Below, piece after piece: positions 1 through 9,262 of a stretch of DNA of 36,748 nt (positions are counted from its first letter, which is position 1; every line of letters begins with the position of its first letter). Source of the stretch: Acidobacteriota bacterium (GTDB lineage Bacteria; Acidobacteriota; Terriglobia; Acidiferrales; UBA7541); the NCBI GenBank assembly GCA_016201285.1, contig JACQDE010000035.1, forward strand, positions 1 through 36,748, read 5' to 3'. A model generated the notes under the pieces. It was not told where the DNA came from. It was given only the letters and a program-made list of their open reading frames with translations, and ran no database searches. The translations under genes and the position numbers were made by a program.

Positions 1-1
1 A

Positions 2-1507
2 GTTCTGGTCCTCGAGCGGCGGCACGTGCTGGGCGGCGCCGCCGTCACCGAAGAGATTTTCCCCGGCTTCAAGTTCTCCGTCTGTTCCTACGTCGTCTCG
101 CTGCTGCGCCCGGAAATCATCCGCGAGCTCGACCTGCCGCGTCACGGCCTGGAAATTCTCCCGCTCGATGGCACCTTCACGCCCATGCCCGACGGCAACC
201 ATCTCTGGCGCGTGAACGACCACGCCAAGACGCAGCGCGAAATCCGCCGCCACTCGCGCCTCGACGCCGAGGCTTACGACGAGTTCGGCAAGTCCATGCT
301 GGAGATGTGCAAGTTCGTGAAGCCCATCCTCTCCATGACGCCGCCGGACCCCACCACGCTCAATCCCAAAGACCTGATGAAGCTGCTCTTCGTCGGGAAA
401 CGTTTCCAGGCGCTGCCCTATCAGGACAAGTACAACCAGGTGCAGTTGATGACCATGAGCGCGGCGGACTTTCTCGACGGCTGGTTCGAGACCGACGTGC
501 TCAAGGCCACGATGTCCGCATCGGGCATCATCGGCACGTTTCTCGGCGTGCGCTCGCCGGGCACGGCCTATGTTCTGCTGCACCACTACATGGGCGAAAT
601 TGACGGCGCCTTCCGCGCTTGGGGACTCTGTCGCGGCGGCACCGGCGCGCTTTCGGGCGCCATCGGCGATGCCGCGCGCGAAGCCGGCGTCGAAATCCGT
701 ATGCAGGCGCCGGTGGCGAAAATCCTGGTCAAGCACGGCAAAGTTTGCGGCGTGGTGCTCTCGAACGGCGACGAAATCCTCGCCGATGTGGTCTCCTCCA
801 GCGTGGACCCCAACCTGACGTTCCTCAAGTTCATCGAGCCGGGGCATCTGGACGACGAATTCCTCGAAGAAGTGAAGCGCTACAAATACCGGGGCTCCTC
901 CGGCAAGGTCAATCTCGCGCTCGACGCGTTGCCCGACCTCAAATGCATGCCCGGTCCGGGCGCGCATCTCCGCGGCGCCATTTCCATTTCCCCCAGCATG
1001 GACTACATGGAACGCGCCTACGACGACGCCAAGTACGGCCACCATTCGCGCCGCCCGTACATTGACATCGTCATCCCCAGCCTCACCGACCCCAGCGTGG
1101 CGCCGCCGGGCAAGCACGTCATGTCGTGCTTCGTGCAGTACGCGCCGTACAAGCTGGCCGAAGGCACCTGGGACGAGAAACGCGAAAGCTTCGGCGACGC
1201 GGTGATTGACACCATCTCCGAGTACGCGCCGAATCTGAAAAACATCATTCTGCACCGCCAGGTGGTCACGCCGCTCGACCTCGAGCGCGAGTTCGGCCTC
1301 ACCGAAGGCAACATCTTTCAGGGCGAGCTTTCGCTCGAACAACTCTTCTTCCTGCGCCCGGTGCCCGGCTGGGCCAAGTACAACACGCCCATCAAGAATC
1401 TCTACATGTGTGGCTCGGCGACGCATCCCGGTGGTGGCATCATGGGCGCGCCCGGGCGGCTCGCCGCGCTGAAAATACTCGAGGAAACAAAGAAAGGAGG
1501 CGACTAG
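2..1507 (+). CDS. FAD-dependent phytoene-desaturase-like oxidoreductase, 5'-truncated by window edge
   Basis: The frame is open from base 2, and the residues before the first possible GTG (base 26), VLVLERRH, match the end of the Rossmann region of the following paralogue (LKPLVLERR). The true start therefore lies before the window, about 30 codons upstream, and the dinucleotide-binding GxGxxG is missing here. The C-terminus has the FAD-closing motif of amine-oxidase/phytoene-dehydrogenase proteins (MCGSATHPGGGIMG). The family performs FAD-dependent desaturation or oxidation of isoprenoid or other hydrophobic substrates; PYROXD2-like members have no firm substrate, so none is assigned. It ends TAG 2 nt before the next start, and its last codons contain that gene's Shine-Dalgarno AGGAGG, so the two are co-translated. 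Confidence 0.85.
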   Translation, partial: VLVLERRHVLGGAAVTEEIFPGFKFSVCSYVVSLLRPEIIRELDLPRHGLEILPLDGTFTPMPDGNHLWRVNDHAKTQREIRRHSRLDAEAYDEFGKSMLEMCKFVKPILSMTPPDPTTLNPKDLMKLLFVGKRFQALPYQDKYNQVQLMTMSAADFLDGWFETDVLKATMSASGIIGTFLGVRSPGTAYVLLHHYMGEIDGAFRAWGLCRGGTGALSGAIGDAAREAGVEIRMQAPVAKILVKHGKVCGVVLSNGDEILADVVSSSVDPNLTFLKFIEPGHLDDEFLEEVKRYKYRGSSGKVNLALDALPDLKCMPGPGAHLRGAISISPSMDYMERAYDDAKYGHHSRRPYIDIVIPSLTDPSVAPPGKHVMSCFVQYAPYKLAEGTWDEKRESFGDAVIDTISEYAPNLKNIILHRQVVTPLDLEREFGLTEGNIFQGELSLEQLFFLRPVPGWAKYNTPIKNLYMCGSATHPGGGIMGAPGRLAALKILEETKKGGD

Positions 1508-1509
1508 CC

Positions 1510-3102
1510 ATGGCCGGCACGCGCGACGTTGTGATCCTCGGCGCCGGCCACAATGGGCTCGTCGCCGCTTTCTACCTCGCCAAGGCTGGACTGAAGCCTC
1601 TCGTGCTCGAACGCCGCGCCGTGGTCGGCGGCTGCGCTGTGACCGAAGAATTTTTCCCCGGCTTCCGCGGTTCCACGCTCGCCCACGGCGGCGGGCCCAT
1701 CCGCCCGGATATCGCGCGCGCAATGCAGCTCAAGCGCCACGGCCTGCACCTGCTCCAGCCCGACCCGCGCCTCTTCGCCCCCACGCCCGACGGCCGCGCG
1801 CTCGTTCTCTACGGCGATGCCGCGAAATCCGCGCAGGGAATCGAGAAGTTTTCAAAGAAGGACGCGGAAAAGTATCCGCAGCTCCAGACAACGCTCGCGC
1901 GCATCGTGGCCCTGCTCGACCGCCTGCTGACCATGACCCCGCCGGACATTGACAATCCCACCGCCGGCGAACTGATGCGCCTGCTCATGACCGGCCGCGA
2001 ATTCCGCGGCTTGGGCCGCGAAGAAATGTTCCGGGTGTTGCGCTGGGGCCCGATGGCCGCCGCCGATTTCGTCGCCGAATGGTTCGAATCGGAGCCGCTG
2101 CGCGCGGTGGTTGCCGCTCGCGGCATTTTTGGCGCGGCGATGGGCCCCTGGTCGGCGGGCTCGGCCGCGGTGCTGCTGCTGCGCGCGCCTGCTGACGGAA
2201 ACCCCATCGGCGGGGGAGCGTTCCCGCGCGGCGGCATGGGCGCGCTGACGCAGGCCCTGGCCGCGGCCGCCACCGCCGCCGGCGCCGAGATCCGCACCGA
2301 AGCGGAAGTCGCGCAAGTCCTTGTCAAGGACGGAAAAGTCACCGGCGTGGCGCTGTCGAGCGGCGAAGAAATTTCCGCCAACGTGGTTGTCTCCAACGCC
2401 GACCCGCGCCGCACGTTCCTAAAATTAGTGGATCCGGTGCACTTCGGCCCGGATTTCGTGGTGAAGCTGCAGAACTACCGCTGCGCCGGCAGCGTCGCCA
2501 AGGTCAACCTCGCACTCGACAGCGTGCCGCCGTTCACCGCGCTCAACGGCGAAGCCTCGAGCGCCGCCGCGCTGGCCGGACGCATTCACATCGGCCCGGA
2601 GATTGACTACCTCGAGCGCGCCTTCGACGCCTCCAAGTACGGACAGTTCTCCGAGCATCCGGTTCTCGAAGTTTGCATCCCGTCGCTTTCCGACCCTTCG
2701 CTCGCGCCCGCCGGCAAGCACGTGATGTCCATCTACGTGCAGTTTGCGCCCTACAAGTTGCGCGGTGGCGATTGGTCCGGCCAGCGCGCCGCACTCGGCG
2801 ACGCCGTGGTCAACACTCTCTCGGCTTACGCGCCCAAGCTCCCGGAAATGATTCTTCACCGCCAGGTCATCACGCCCGCCGACCTCGAAGGGCACTACGG
2901 CCTTACCGGCGGTCACATCTTCCACGGTGAGCTCGCGCTCGACCAACTCTTCACCATGCGCCCGCTGCTCAACTGGGCGCGCTACCGCTCCCCGATTGCC
3001 GGCCTCTACCTCTGCGGCAACGGCACGCATCCCGGCACCGGCCTCACCGGGCAATCCGGCGCCAACGCCGCCCGCGAAATCGCCAAAGACCTCAAGCACT
3101 GA
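1510..3102 (+). CDS. FAD-dependent phytoene-desaturase-like oxidoreductase (tandem paralogue)
   Basis: A 530-residue protein starting at ATG 1510; AGGAGG lies about 9 nt upstream inside the end of the preceding gene. Residues 6-34 form the FAD-binding beta-alpha-beta unit (VVILGAGHNGLVAA followed by an LERR end). The remainder aligns along its length with the upstream gene, including the TMTPPD region and the LHRQV.TP.DLE block. The C-terminal flavin motif is CGNGTHPGTGLTG. The two are a tandem duplication retained as an operon. Likely role is FAD-linked oxidation of a lipophilic substrate; the partner genes do not reveal which. No carotenoid synthase genes (crtB, crtE) are nearby, so a carotenoid role is not supported by context. 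Confidence 0.88.
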   Translation: MAGTRDVVILGAGHNGLVAAFYLAKAGLKPLVLERRAVVGGCAVTEEFFPGFRGSTLAHGGGPIRPDIARAMQLKRHGLHLLQPDPRLFAPTPDGRALVLYGDAAKSAQGIEKFSKKDAEKYPQLQTTLARIVALLDRLLTMTPPDIDNPTAGELMRLLMTGREFRGLGREEMFRVLRWGPMAAADFVAEWFESEPLRAVVAARGIFGAAMGPWSAGSAAVLLLRAPADGNPIGGGAFPRGGMGALTQALAAAATAAGAEIRTEAEVAQVLVKDGKVTGVALSSGEEISANVVVSNADPRRTFLKLVDPVHFGPDFVVKLQNYRCAGSVAKVNLALDSVPPFTALNGEASSAAALAGRIHIGPEIDYLERAFDASKYGQFSEHPVLEVCIPSLSDPSLAPAGKHVMSIYVQFAPYKLRGGDWSGQRAALGDAVVNTLSAYAPKLPEMILHRQVITPADLEGHYGLTGGHIFHGELALDQLFTMRPLLNWARYRSPIAGLYLCGNGTHPGTGLTGQSGANAAREIAKDLKH

Positions 3103-3158
3103 AGAAAACACGTGCTGAGTGAGCAGAGCGCCGATAAAGCTCGCGCGTGTCATCCCGC

Positions 3159-3181
3159 GTCCCGATGTTCGTGATCGGGAC
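3159..3181. repeat. Dispersed hairpin GTCCCGAT-N7-ATCGGGAC, copy 1
   Basis: A perfect 8-bp inverted repeat (3159-3166 with 3174-3181) and a 7-nt loop, in the spacer after the oxidoreductase pair. The same arms and loop length recur at 12523-12545, and related hairpins occur at 18790, 23400, 27541 and 28047. No U tract follows directly, so it is better read as a dispersed repeat than as a classic terminator. Confidence 0.7.
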
Positions 3182-3364
3182 GAGGGCCCCGCTTCTCTTG
3201 CCATGCCTTCCGTCACTTTCATGGTCCCAGAGTGACGCAAAGCGTCATGACCGGCTGCTTTTTCTTTCGACACTCCTGCACATGTCGCACAAGCGTTGAC
3301 TTTCACGCCGGGCTTCACTAGCTTTAGACGTTCAATGCGAATCGCACGGAAGGTTCGTTTTCCC

Positions 3365-3733
3365 ATGGAACCCGACTTCGACGCCCCGGACTACAGCCTG
3401 CGCTACGAAAAAGAAGTCAGAAGCAACGCGTTGGTCGTGCACTGTCGCGGCGGTTTCTCCCTGGTCAATCACGCCTTGCTGGACCGCATTGTCGCGGACG
3501 TGAAATCCGCGCCCGAGCGTATGATCGTGCTGAACCTGGGCGGCATCCGCTTCATGGATTCCGTCGGTGTTGGAAGTCTGGCCGCCATCTTGAAACACAC
3601 CATGGCCAATGGGCTCGACCTCGTGCTCGTCTCCAACGACATCGTGGACCAGGTCCTTTCGGCGGCGAGCTTGAATCAGGTCCTGCGGACCGCGCGCAGC
3701 CTCGAAGAAGCCCTGCGAAAAGCCGCGCCCTAA
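3365..3733 (+). CDS. STAS-domain protein (anti-sigma-factor antagonist type)
   Basis: From ATG 3365 the product is 122 residues, the usual length of a single STAS domain. The block GGIRFMDSVGVGSLAAIL matches the conserved STAS loop, with a Ser (DSVG) at the position phosphorylated in SpoIIAA-like proteins. Family role: partner switching with an anti-sigma factor or kinase, controlled by phosphorylation. No anti-sigma kinase or sigma gene is adjacent, so the partner is unknown. Start choice: GGAAGG lies about 11 nt before ATG 3365; ATG 3335 would add ten basic residues not typical of the domain. A weak promoter (TTGACT at 3296-3301, TAGCTT at 3319-3324, spacer 17) precedes it. Confidence 0.8.
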   Translation: MEPDFDAPDYSLRYEKEVRSNALVVHCRGGFSLVNHALLDRIVADVKSAPERMIVLNLGGIRFMDSVGVGSLAAILKHTMANGLDLVLVSNDIVDQVLSAASLNQVLRTARSLEEALRKAAP

Positions 3734-3914
3734 TCCTCGGCAGGGCGGGGGTTCAGCCCCTGCAGCCCGTGCAGTGGAAGCCTCTGCCCGGGAACCCGCT
3801 CCAATGCAAGCTTCCCGCTATGCAGTGCGACTCTTCTTGTCCCGCGGTGCAGAGCAAAGTAGAATGCAGTGTTGGCAATCATTCCGCGACCCCGTCCGAA
3901 GGAGACCGTTCCCA

Positions 3915-5489
3915 ATGGCAACCGCTGACCTGTACGTATCCCGCGGCGAGTTCATCAACGAGCCGTTCACCGATTTTTCCAGGCCGGATAACCTCAAGGC
4001 GATGGAACACGCGCTGGCGAAAGTGAAGTCCGAATTCAACCGCACCTATCCGCTGTGGATCGGCGGCCAGAAGGTCGAGACGGGGGAGTGGCTGAAGTCC
4101 ACCAACCCGTCAAAGCCGGACGAGGTCGTGGGGATCTTCCACAAGGCGAATCTCGACATCGCCAACCGCGCCGTCGAGCTGGCGCACGCGCGCTTCGCCA
4201 CTTGGCAGCGCTTCCCCGCCGCCGAGCGCAGCGAAATCATGTTCCGCGCCGCGGACATCATCCGCAAGCGCAAACTCGAGTTCAATGCCTGGGTCAGCTA
4301 CGAAGTGGGCAAGACGTGGCCCGAGGCCGACGCGGACATTGCCGAAACCATCGACTTCCTCGAATTCTACGCCCGCGAAAGCCTCCGCGTGGCCCAGCCC
4401 CAGCCGCTCCTTCCCATGAAGGGAGAAAAAAACTATCTCGTGTACATCCCGCTCGGCGTCGGCGTGGTCATACCACCGTGGAATTTCCCCTGCGCCATCA
4501 TGGCCGGCCTGGTGGTCGCCGCCGTGGTCACCGGCAACACCGTAGTGCTCAAGCCGTCGAGCGACTCGCCGACCATCGCCTTCAAATTCCTCGAAGCGCT
4601 GTGGGAAGCGGGCCTGCCGAAGGACGTCATCCAGTTCTGCCCCGGCCCGGGCGCGACCGTCGGCGACACGCTGGTGGCCCATGCCCGGACGCGCTTCGTC
4701 GGCTTCACCGGTTCCAAGGAAGCCGGTCTGCACATTCAGGAGCAGGCCTCCAAGACGCAGCCCGGCCAGATTTGGATCAAGCGCACTGTGCTCGAGATGG
4801 GCGGCAAGGACGCCATCATTGTGGACGACGAGGCCGACCTCGACGCGGCGGTCGAGGGCGTGGCGCTTTCCGCTTTCGGTTACCAGGGACAAAAGTGCTC
4901 GGCGTGCTCCCGCGCCATCGTCACCGAAAAAATCTACGACAGCTTCCTCGCCAAGCTGAGGGCGCGCGTGGAAAAAATCAAGGTCGGCCCCGCGGACGAC
5001 CCCGGCAACTTCATGGGCCCGGTGATCAACAAGGGCTCCATGCAAGACATCTTGAAGTACATCGAGCACGGCAAGAAGGACGGACGCCTGCTCACCGGCG
5101 GCAACCGCCTTCCGGGTGACGGCTTCTTCCTCGAGCCCACCGTGATCGCGGACATCGCGCCCAAGTCCAAGCTCGAGCAGGAGGAAATCTTCGGCCCCGT
5201 GCTCGCCGTCACCAAAGCGCGCGACTTCGACCAGGCTCTCGAAATCGCCAACGACACCGAGTTCGGCCTCACTGGCGCCGTGTATTCTAAGAATTCCAGG
5301 AAGCTGGAAAAGGCCGCGACGGAATTCCACGTCGGCAACCTCTACTTCAACCGCAAGTGCACCGGCGCTATGGTCGGCGCGCATCCCTTCGGCGGTTTCA
5401 ACATGTCCGGCACGGACTCCAAGACCGGCGGGAAAGAGTACGTGATGCTCTTCTTGCAGGCCAAGACCGTCGCGGAGAAGCTCAACTAG
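3915..5489 (+). CDS. rocA: L-glutamate gamma-semialdehyde (1-pyrroline-5-carboxylate) dehydrogenase
   Basis: An aldehyde dehydrogenase of 524 residues, close to the usual size of the RocA/PruA-type P5C dehydrogenase. It oxidises glutamate semialdehyde to glutamate with NAD+, the second step of proline (and arginine) catabolism. Visible catalytic parts are Asn190 in PPWNFPC, general base Glu294 in LEMGGKD and nucleophile Cys328 in GQKCSACS; the 34-residue Glu-Cys spacing is that of the ALDH family. The C-terminal block [17 protein letters not shown] is typical of P5C dehydrogenases. Start is ATG 3915 with AAGGAG about 10 nt upstream; the open frame reaches 3774 but without homology. No proline dehydrogenase (putA/fadM type) is adjacent, so the pathway is split in this genome. 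Confidence 0.92.
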   Translation: MATADLYVSRGEFINEPFTDFSRPDNLKAMEHALAKVKSEFNRTYPLWIGGQKVETGEWLKSTNPSKPDEVVGIFHKANLDIANRAVELAHARFATWQRFPAAERSEIMFRAADIIRKRKLEFNAWVSYEVGKTWPEADADIAETIDFLEFYARESLRVAQPQPLLPMKGEKNYLVYIPLGVGVVIPPWNFPCAIMAGLVVAAVVTGNTVVLKPSSDSPTIAFKFLEALWEAGLPKDVIQFCPGPGATVGDTLVAHARTRFVGFTGSKEAGLHIQEQASKTQPGQIWIKRTVLEMGGKDAIIVDDEADLDAAVEGVALSAFGYQGQKCSACSRAIVTEKIYDSFLAKLRARVEKIKVGPADDPGNFMGPVINKGSMQDILKYIEHGKKDGRLLTGGNRLPGDGFFLEPTVIADIAPKSKLEQEEIFGPVLAVTKARDFDQALEIANDTEFGLTGAVYSKNSRKLEKAATEFHVGNLYFNRKCTGAMVGAHPFGGFNMSGTDSKTGGKEYVMLFLQAKTVAEKLN

Positions 5490-5492
5490 GAG

Positions 5493-5512
5493 TCAGGATC
5501 CTAGAATCCTGA
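5493..5512. terminator. Short inverted repeat after rocA, possible weak terminator
   Basis: TCAGGAT (5493-5499) pairs with ATCCTGA (5506-5512) across a 6-nt loop, 4 nt after the rocA stop and between convergent genes. The following bases (TTCACG) are a poor U tract, so the terminator call is tentative. Confidence 0.35.
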
Positions 5513-5550
5513 TTCACGATTCGGGAAAAGCGAGACTTCGGTCGACCGAG

Positions 5551-5736
5551 CTATTTCTTGCGCCTTGGTCTTTTGGGAAATCGTCGGCAGTCGTGGGCGT
5601 TAAACGATTTCTCAACCAGTTTTTCGTGTCGGACGGCTGGGTCTTCGAGCGAAGGATTTGGGTAAATCCAACCGCAGTTGCTGCAGACCCAACCCTCAAA
5701 GCCCTTTACTTTTTTCCAGTGTCGCTTTCTTCCCAT
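5551..5736 (-). CDS. Small zinc-ribbon-like hypothetical protein
   Basis: A 61-residue basic protein. The start is set by an excellent Shine-Dalgarno, AAAAGGAG, 7 nt before ATG 5736; an earlier in-frame start at 5766 has none. It contains a CxxC knuckle (CSNCGW) around residue 18 and a distal HDC that could complete a metal site, plus a Lys/Arg-rich C-terminus. I do not recognise a named family. Size, charge and knuckle suggest a nucleic-acid- or ribosome-associated zinc-ribbon protein; this is inference only. It lies 72 nt downstream of the protease gene on the same strand but has its own ribosome-binding site. Confidence 0.6.
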   Translation of the reverse strand: MGRKRHWKKVKGFEGWVCSNCGWIYPNPSLEDPAVRHEKLVEKSFNAHDCRRFPKRPRRKK

Positions 5737-5808
5737 GTGTGCGCTCCTTTTGGCCCAACGACCCAAACGGGATCAATGGGTCAATAGCCTCTCGTTCTGA
5801 ATCTGTTC

Positions 5809-6828
5809 TTATTTTGAAAAGGCGAAGTCCAGGATTCTCACTTCGACCCGAAAGCAGAGCCGCCGCACACTCTCTTCGACACGTCCGGTCTCTCGCCTGG
5901 CCAGTCCCGGCCTAATAACAAACTTTTTGTAGGTGTTGCCCTCATACGCATCTATCGGTTTCCCACTTCGATCATAGAACACAATTAGATACTGCACTTG
6001 TTCGATGGCCTCTTGCGTCAAATTGCGTATGGAAAAAGAGAAATCACCAGAAAAATACAGGTCGTACGAATCTTTGTCCCAGGAAAACTGACTGCCTATT
6101 ACCCCATCGCTGCTTTTCCCGCCTAAGCCGGGCAGTAATGACTTCGAACCTAAAGGTTTTGCGACGGTGGAGATGGGCCGACCATCATGAGGGACGGATA
6201 GGAGGTGCTTCAAATATACGCTTGGAATCGCAAAATTTAAGTTTTGTCCGCCTTGAAACGTAGCAGCGGCAACTCCAATTACCTCACCACGTGAGTTGAA
6301 AACGGGTCCCCCGCTGCTACCCGGAGAAATTGGAGCAGTAATCTGAATGAGTTTGTCTTCACTGAGTACCCTAAGGCTACTAATAATGCCCTGCGAAAAA
6401 GTCCCTTCTAATCCTTGGGGATTTCCAAGTACGAACACTTCGTCACCGACGCCAATCTTCTCGCTGTCCCCTAGAGTCAGCGCGGGGGCTCGCTGATTGG
6501 GGACCCCAAGAAGCACAAGATCGTGCGCTGTGTCGACAGCTAGGACACTCGCGATGTTCTCCACTTGTTTCTGCCCCACCAATTTTGCGATGCCGCTGGA
6601 CGCTCCTCTCAACACATGCAGATTCGTAGCTACGATTCCTGGACGGACGAAAAATCCGCTGGCTTGCGAAATCGGCTGGCCGTTTGAATCCGCGAATACT
6701 AAAAGAACAACCGAAGCAGACGCAGTTTGCGCGATCTGCCGAGGTGTCTGAGCGAGCGCGCAGAAAGGCATTAGCAGCATTAGAGCAAGAGAGATGCGAA
6801 GCAGGGACTTTTCTAGGATGAGTGACAT
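5809..6828 (-). CDS. Exported trypsin-like (HtrA/Deg-type) serine protease
   Basis: A 339-residue protein with a signal peptide (hydrophobic residues about 9-25, ending CALAQ) and an S1C-type protease domain. The catalytic triad is readable: His71 in TNLHV, Asp103 in AHDLVLL and Ser172 in GSSGGP. No PDZ domain follows; residues after about 235 form a different C-terminal domain rich in beta-strand-like sequence. It should therefore lack the regulated oligomer control of true DegP. Expected location is the periplasm or cell surface. Base composition is lower in GC than the flanking genes, which may indicate later acquisition. Confidence 0.85.
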   Translation of the reverse strand: MSLILEKSLLRISLALMLLMPFCALAQTPRQIAQTASASVVLLVFADSNGQPISQASGFFVRPGIVATNLHVLRGASSGIAKLVGQKQVENIASVLAVDTAHDLVLLGVPNQRAPALTLGDSEKIGVGDEVFVLGNPQGLEGTFSQGIISSLRVLSEDKLIQITAPISPGSSGGPVFNSRGEVIGVAAATFQGGQNLNFAIPSVYLKHLLSVPHDGRPISTVAKPLGSKSLLPGLGGKSSDGVIGSQFSWDKDSYDLYFSGDFSFSIRNLTQEAIEQVQYLIVFYDRSGKPIDAYEGNTYKKFVIRPGLARRETGRVEESVRRLCFRVEVRILDFAFSK

Positions 6829-6992
6829 AAGGGCTTGGACCAGGAACTTAGAAATATCCTGAAGACTTTACCAGATATCGCATCCAAGCAAAACCATGAG
6901 GGATTTGAAACAAAGCAGTGATCACGGCAGTCCTACTTCAAGCCGCAAAACCGAATCATCACAGTACCCGCCCTCTTTCTTCTGTGAGGATG

Positions 6993-8345
6993 CTATTGGT
7001 CTCGGTGGTGGCGTGGCAGTTTCATCAAGCGGAACGCGGGATAGCTCAGCGCCAGAAGGATGATGGAAATGCGGCTGGTCTTGGGGTCGCTCAGGACCAC
7101 GCCCGCGAGGTACGCCACGGAGCCGAGCAACACCAGCCCGGTGGTCCACGGATGTCCCCATGCGCGGAACGGCCGCGGAAGATCCGGCTCGCGCCGGCGC
7201 AGCACAAACACCGACGTGAAGGAAATCGTGTAATTGGCGACGAAGAAGAACGCGCAGATGTTGATTACTTGGTTGAACGTGCCGCTCCACAGAAAGGCGA
7301 GCGCGACCCCCGTGCTGAGCGCCAGCGCCAGCGTCGGCGTGCCGCCCTCGTTCACCTGCGTGGCGCGCCGCGAAAACAGACCGTCGCGGCTCATGGCGAA
7401 CAGCACGCGTGACGTCATCAGCACGTACGCGTTGATGCCGCTCAGCAAGCACACCACCATCAGTCCGCGGGCGATGGTATCGCCGGCGGGGCCAAACACC
7501 ACTTGAGCGGCCGCCCCCATGGCGAACTTTTCGCCGGCGATTCGTGAGACGGGGAGGATGTACAGAAGCGCGAGGTTGAAGAGCGCATAAATGCCGAGAA
7601 TGCCGAGCGCCCCGGCGAACATCGCGCGCGGAATGCTGCGCTCCGGGTTCTTCACTTCTTCGGAAAAGTAGATGGGCCCGGTCCAGCCGTCGTAGGTATA
7701 CATCACCGCTTGCAGCGCGAGGATGAATGCTACGACGAGCGCTTTTCCCGCCGGCGCGGCTGCGGTTGCAGCCTCCGCCGATTCCGCTCCGCGCTTTCCA
7801 AATAGAAAACAAGCTGCAACGATGGCCAGAAAGATGAGCGCCTTGAGCAGGCTGGTCAGCTCCTGCGCCGCGCTGCCGCGCCGGATGCCGCGCCAGTTCA
7901 GCGCCGCGAAACCCAGCACGACAATCGTGGCGATCGGCACCTCCCAGAGATCTCGCTTCCCGGGCAGGAATGCCGCGAGCAGTTCGCCCGAATACTCTCC
8001 GATGACGATGGAGACGGCGGCGTTGGTGCCGCAGGTGGACATCCAGTCGCTCCACCCCACGATGAAGCCGGCATACGGGCTGATGGCGCGGTGCGCGAAG
8101 ACGTATTGCCCGCCGGACTTCGGAATTGCCGTGCCCAGTTCAGCGATGGAGTTCGAGCCCAGCAGCGCGTACAGCCCGCCCGCGAGCCACACGGAGATAA
8201 ACAGCCAGGGAGTCGGAAGGTAGGTGGCGATTTCGCCCGGCGTGCGGACGATGCCCGCGGCGATGGTGTTGCCGATGGAGACGGCCAGCCCGAAGGCCAC
8301 GCCGAGCACTTGCAGCAGCCGTCCGCGACTCGGCGCTTCGCTCAC
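6993..8345 (-). CDS. APC-family amino-acid permease
   Basis: A 450-residue membrane protein with about 12 hydrophobic segments. The first helix has the APC signature (GLAVSIGNTIAAGIVRTPG), where the unwound GxG/T region binds the substrate amino group. The block YFSEEVKNPERSIPRAM is typical of amino-acid/polyamine antiporter-family members. Start is GTG 8345, 6 nt after the stop of the upstream methyltransferase, with no clear ribosome-binding site, so it is probably translationally coupled. As the last gene of an operon with two homocysteine S-methyltransferase-like genes it may import a methyl donor such as S-methylmethionine, by analogy with mmuP-mmuM; the substrate is not proven by sequence. 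Confidence 0.87.
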   Translation of the reverse strand: MSEAPSRGRLLQVLGVAFGLAVSIGNTIAAGIVRTPGEIATYLPTPWLFISVWLAGGLYALLGSNSIAELGTAIPKSGGQYVFAHRAISPYAGFIVGWSDWMSTCGTNAAVSIVIGEYSGELLAAFLPGKRDLWEVPIATIVVLGFAALNWRGIRRGSAAQELTSLLKALIFLAIVAACFLFGKRGAESAEAATAAAPAGKALVVAFILALQAVMYTYDGWTGPIYFSEEVKNPERSIPRAMFAGALGILGIYALFNLALLYILPVSRIAGEKFAMGAAAQVVFGPAGDTIARGLMVVCLLSGINAYVLMTSRVLFAMSRDGLFSRRATQVNEGGTPTLALALSTGVALAFLWSGTFNQVINICAFFFVANYTISFTSVFVLRRREPDLPRPFRAWGHPWTTGLVLLGSVAYLAGVVLSDPKTSRISIILLALSYPAFRLMKLPRHHRDQ

Positions 8346-8351
8346 CGGCGG

Positions 8352-9260
8352 TTAGCGCAGCGCTCCGAGCGCGGCGATGTGGTCCGGCGTGGTGCCGCAG
8401 CACCCGCCGAGGATCGTCGCACCCATCTGCTTCCACTTCTTCGATTCGGCGCAATACTTCGATGGCGGATATTCGTCCGTGAACAGCCATTCCGGCGGGT
8501 CGAAGCGCCCGATGTGCGCGTAGGTGCCCGTGGGCACGTGCGCGTGCGGCGCGAGCTGCTTCATGCCCGCGGTGATGTCGTCCGGCGGCGCGCAGTTCAG
8601 CAGGATGGCGTCCACGCCAAGCGGTTCGATAGCCGCGCAGGCGTTTTGGAGCGTTTCGCCGGTGAAGAGTTTTCCTTCCTCCGTGGGCACGAACCCGATC
8701 CAGCAGGGCATGCCGAGTTCTTTGCAGACTTCCAGCGCGGTGCGCGCCTCGCCGATGCTGTTCACCGTTTCCAGCAGCACCAGGTCCGCGCCGGCGTCCT
8801 TCACCGTCTGAAAGATTTCGCGGTACTCCGTCCGCGCTTGCGTGTCTGCGGGCGCGAGGTCCGGCCGGAAGCACCACTCCAGCGTGGTGACCGCCGCGGC
8901 GATGGCCACCGGCTGCTTGGGCTTCACCACGTCGCGCGCTTCTAGCGCCAGCTTCACCGACGCCGCCAGCAGTTTCTCCGCCCGCGTGTCCAGGTCGCGC
9001 GCGCCGATGTGCTGCCGGTGCGCGTCGTCGCGGAAGTGGTTGTAGAGCGCCCGGCGGCAGAGCTGGAAACTGTTGGTGGAGATAATCTCCGCGCCCGCGC
9101 GCATGTAGTCCTCGTGGATGCCGCGCACAAACTCCGGCTTGTTCGCGAGCTGGTGGTCCGCCCAGGTGACGTTGCGCCGCAGGATCTCCGTCCCGATCGC
9201 GCCGTCGAGGATCACGGTCTCCCCGCGCGAAAGTTTTTCACGGATGGGTGCGTAGCTCAT
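8352..9260 (-). CDS. Homocysteine S-methyltransferase family protein, complete zinc site
   Basis: A 302-residue single-domain protein of the pfam02574-type methyltransferase TIM barrel. It transfers a methyl group, for example from S-methylmethionine or betaine, to homocysteine to form methionine. The three zinc cysteines are present: Cys223 (LLNCAPP) and Cys287-Cys288 (GGCCGT). ATG 9260 follows the upstream paralogue's stop by 2 nt, indicating tight coupling. The open frame continues far upstream to 10382 but there it only shadows the paralogue. Function is inferred to be methionine regeneration or methyl-donor salvage together with the downstream permease. Confidence 0.88.
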   Translation of the reverse strand: MSYAPIREKLSRGETVILDGAIGTEILRRNVTWADHQLANKPEFVRGIHEDYMRAGAEIISTNSFQLCRRALYNHFRDDAHRQHIGARDLDTRAEKLLAASVKLALEARDVVKPKQPVAIAAAVTTLEWCFRPDLAPADTQARTEYREIFQTVKDAGADLVLLETVNSIGEARTALEVCKELGMPCWIGFVPTEEGKLFTGETLQNACAAIEPLGVDAILLNCAPPDDITAGMKQLAPHAHVPTGTYAHIGRFDPPEWLFTDEYPPSKYCAESKKWKQMGATILGGCCGTTPDHIAALGALR

Positions 9261-9262
9261 GG

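Noticed and set aside
4110..5384. 424-codon open frame antisense to the P5C dehydrogenase
   Set aside because: No motif; explained by codon bias of the sense gene.
1..5500. Carotenoid biosynthesis cluster
   Set aside because: Only desaturase-like oxidoreductases are present; no phytoene synthase, prenyl-transferase or cyclase gene is adjacent.
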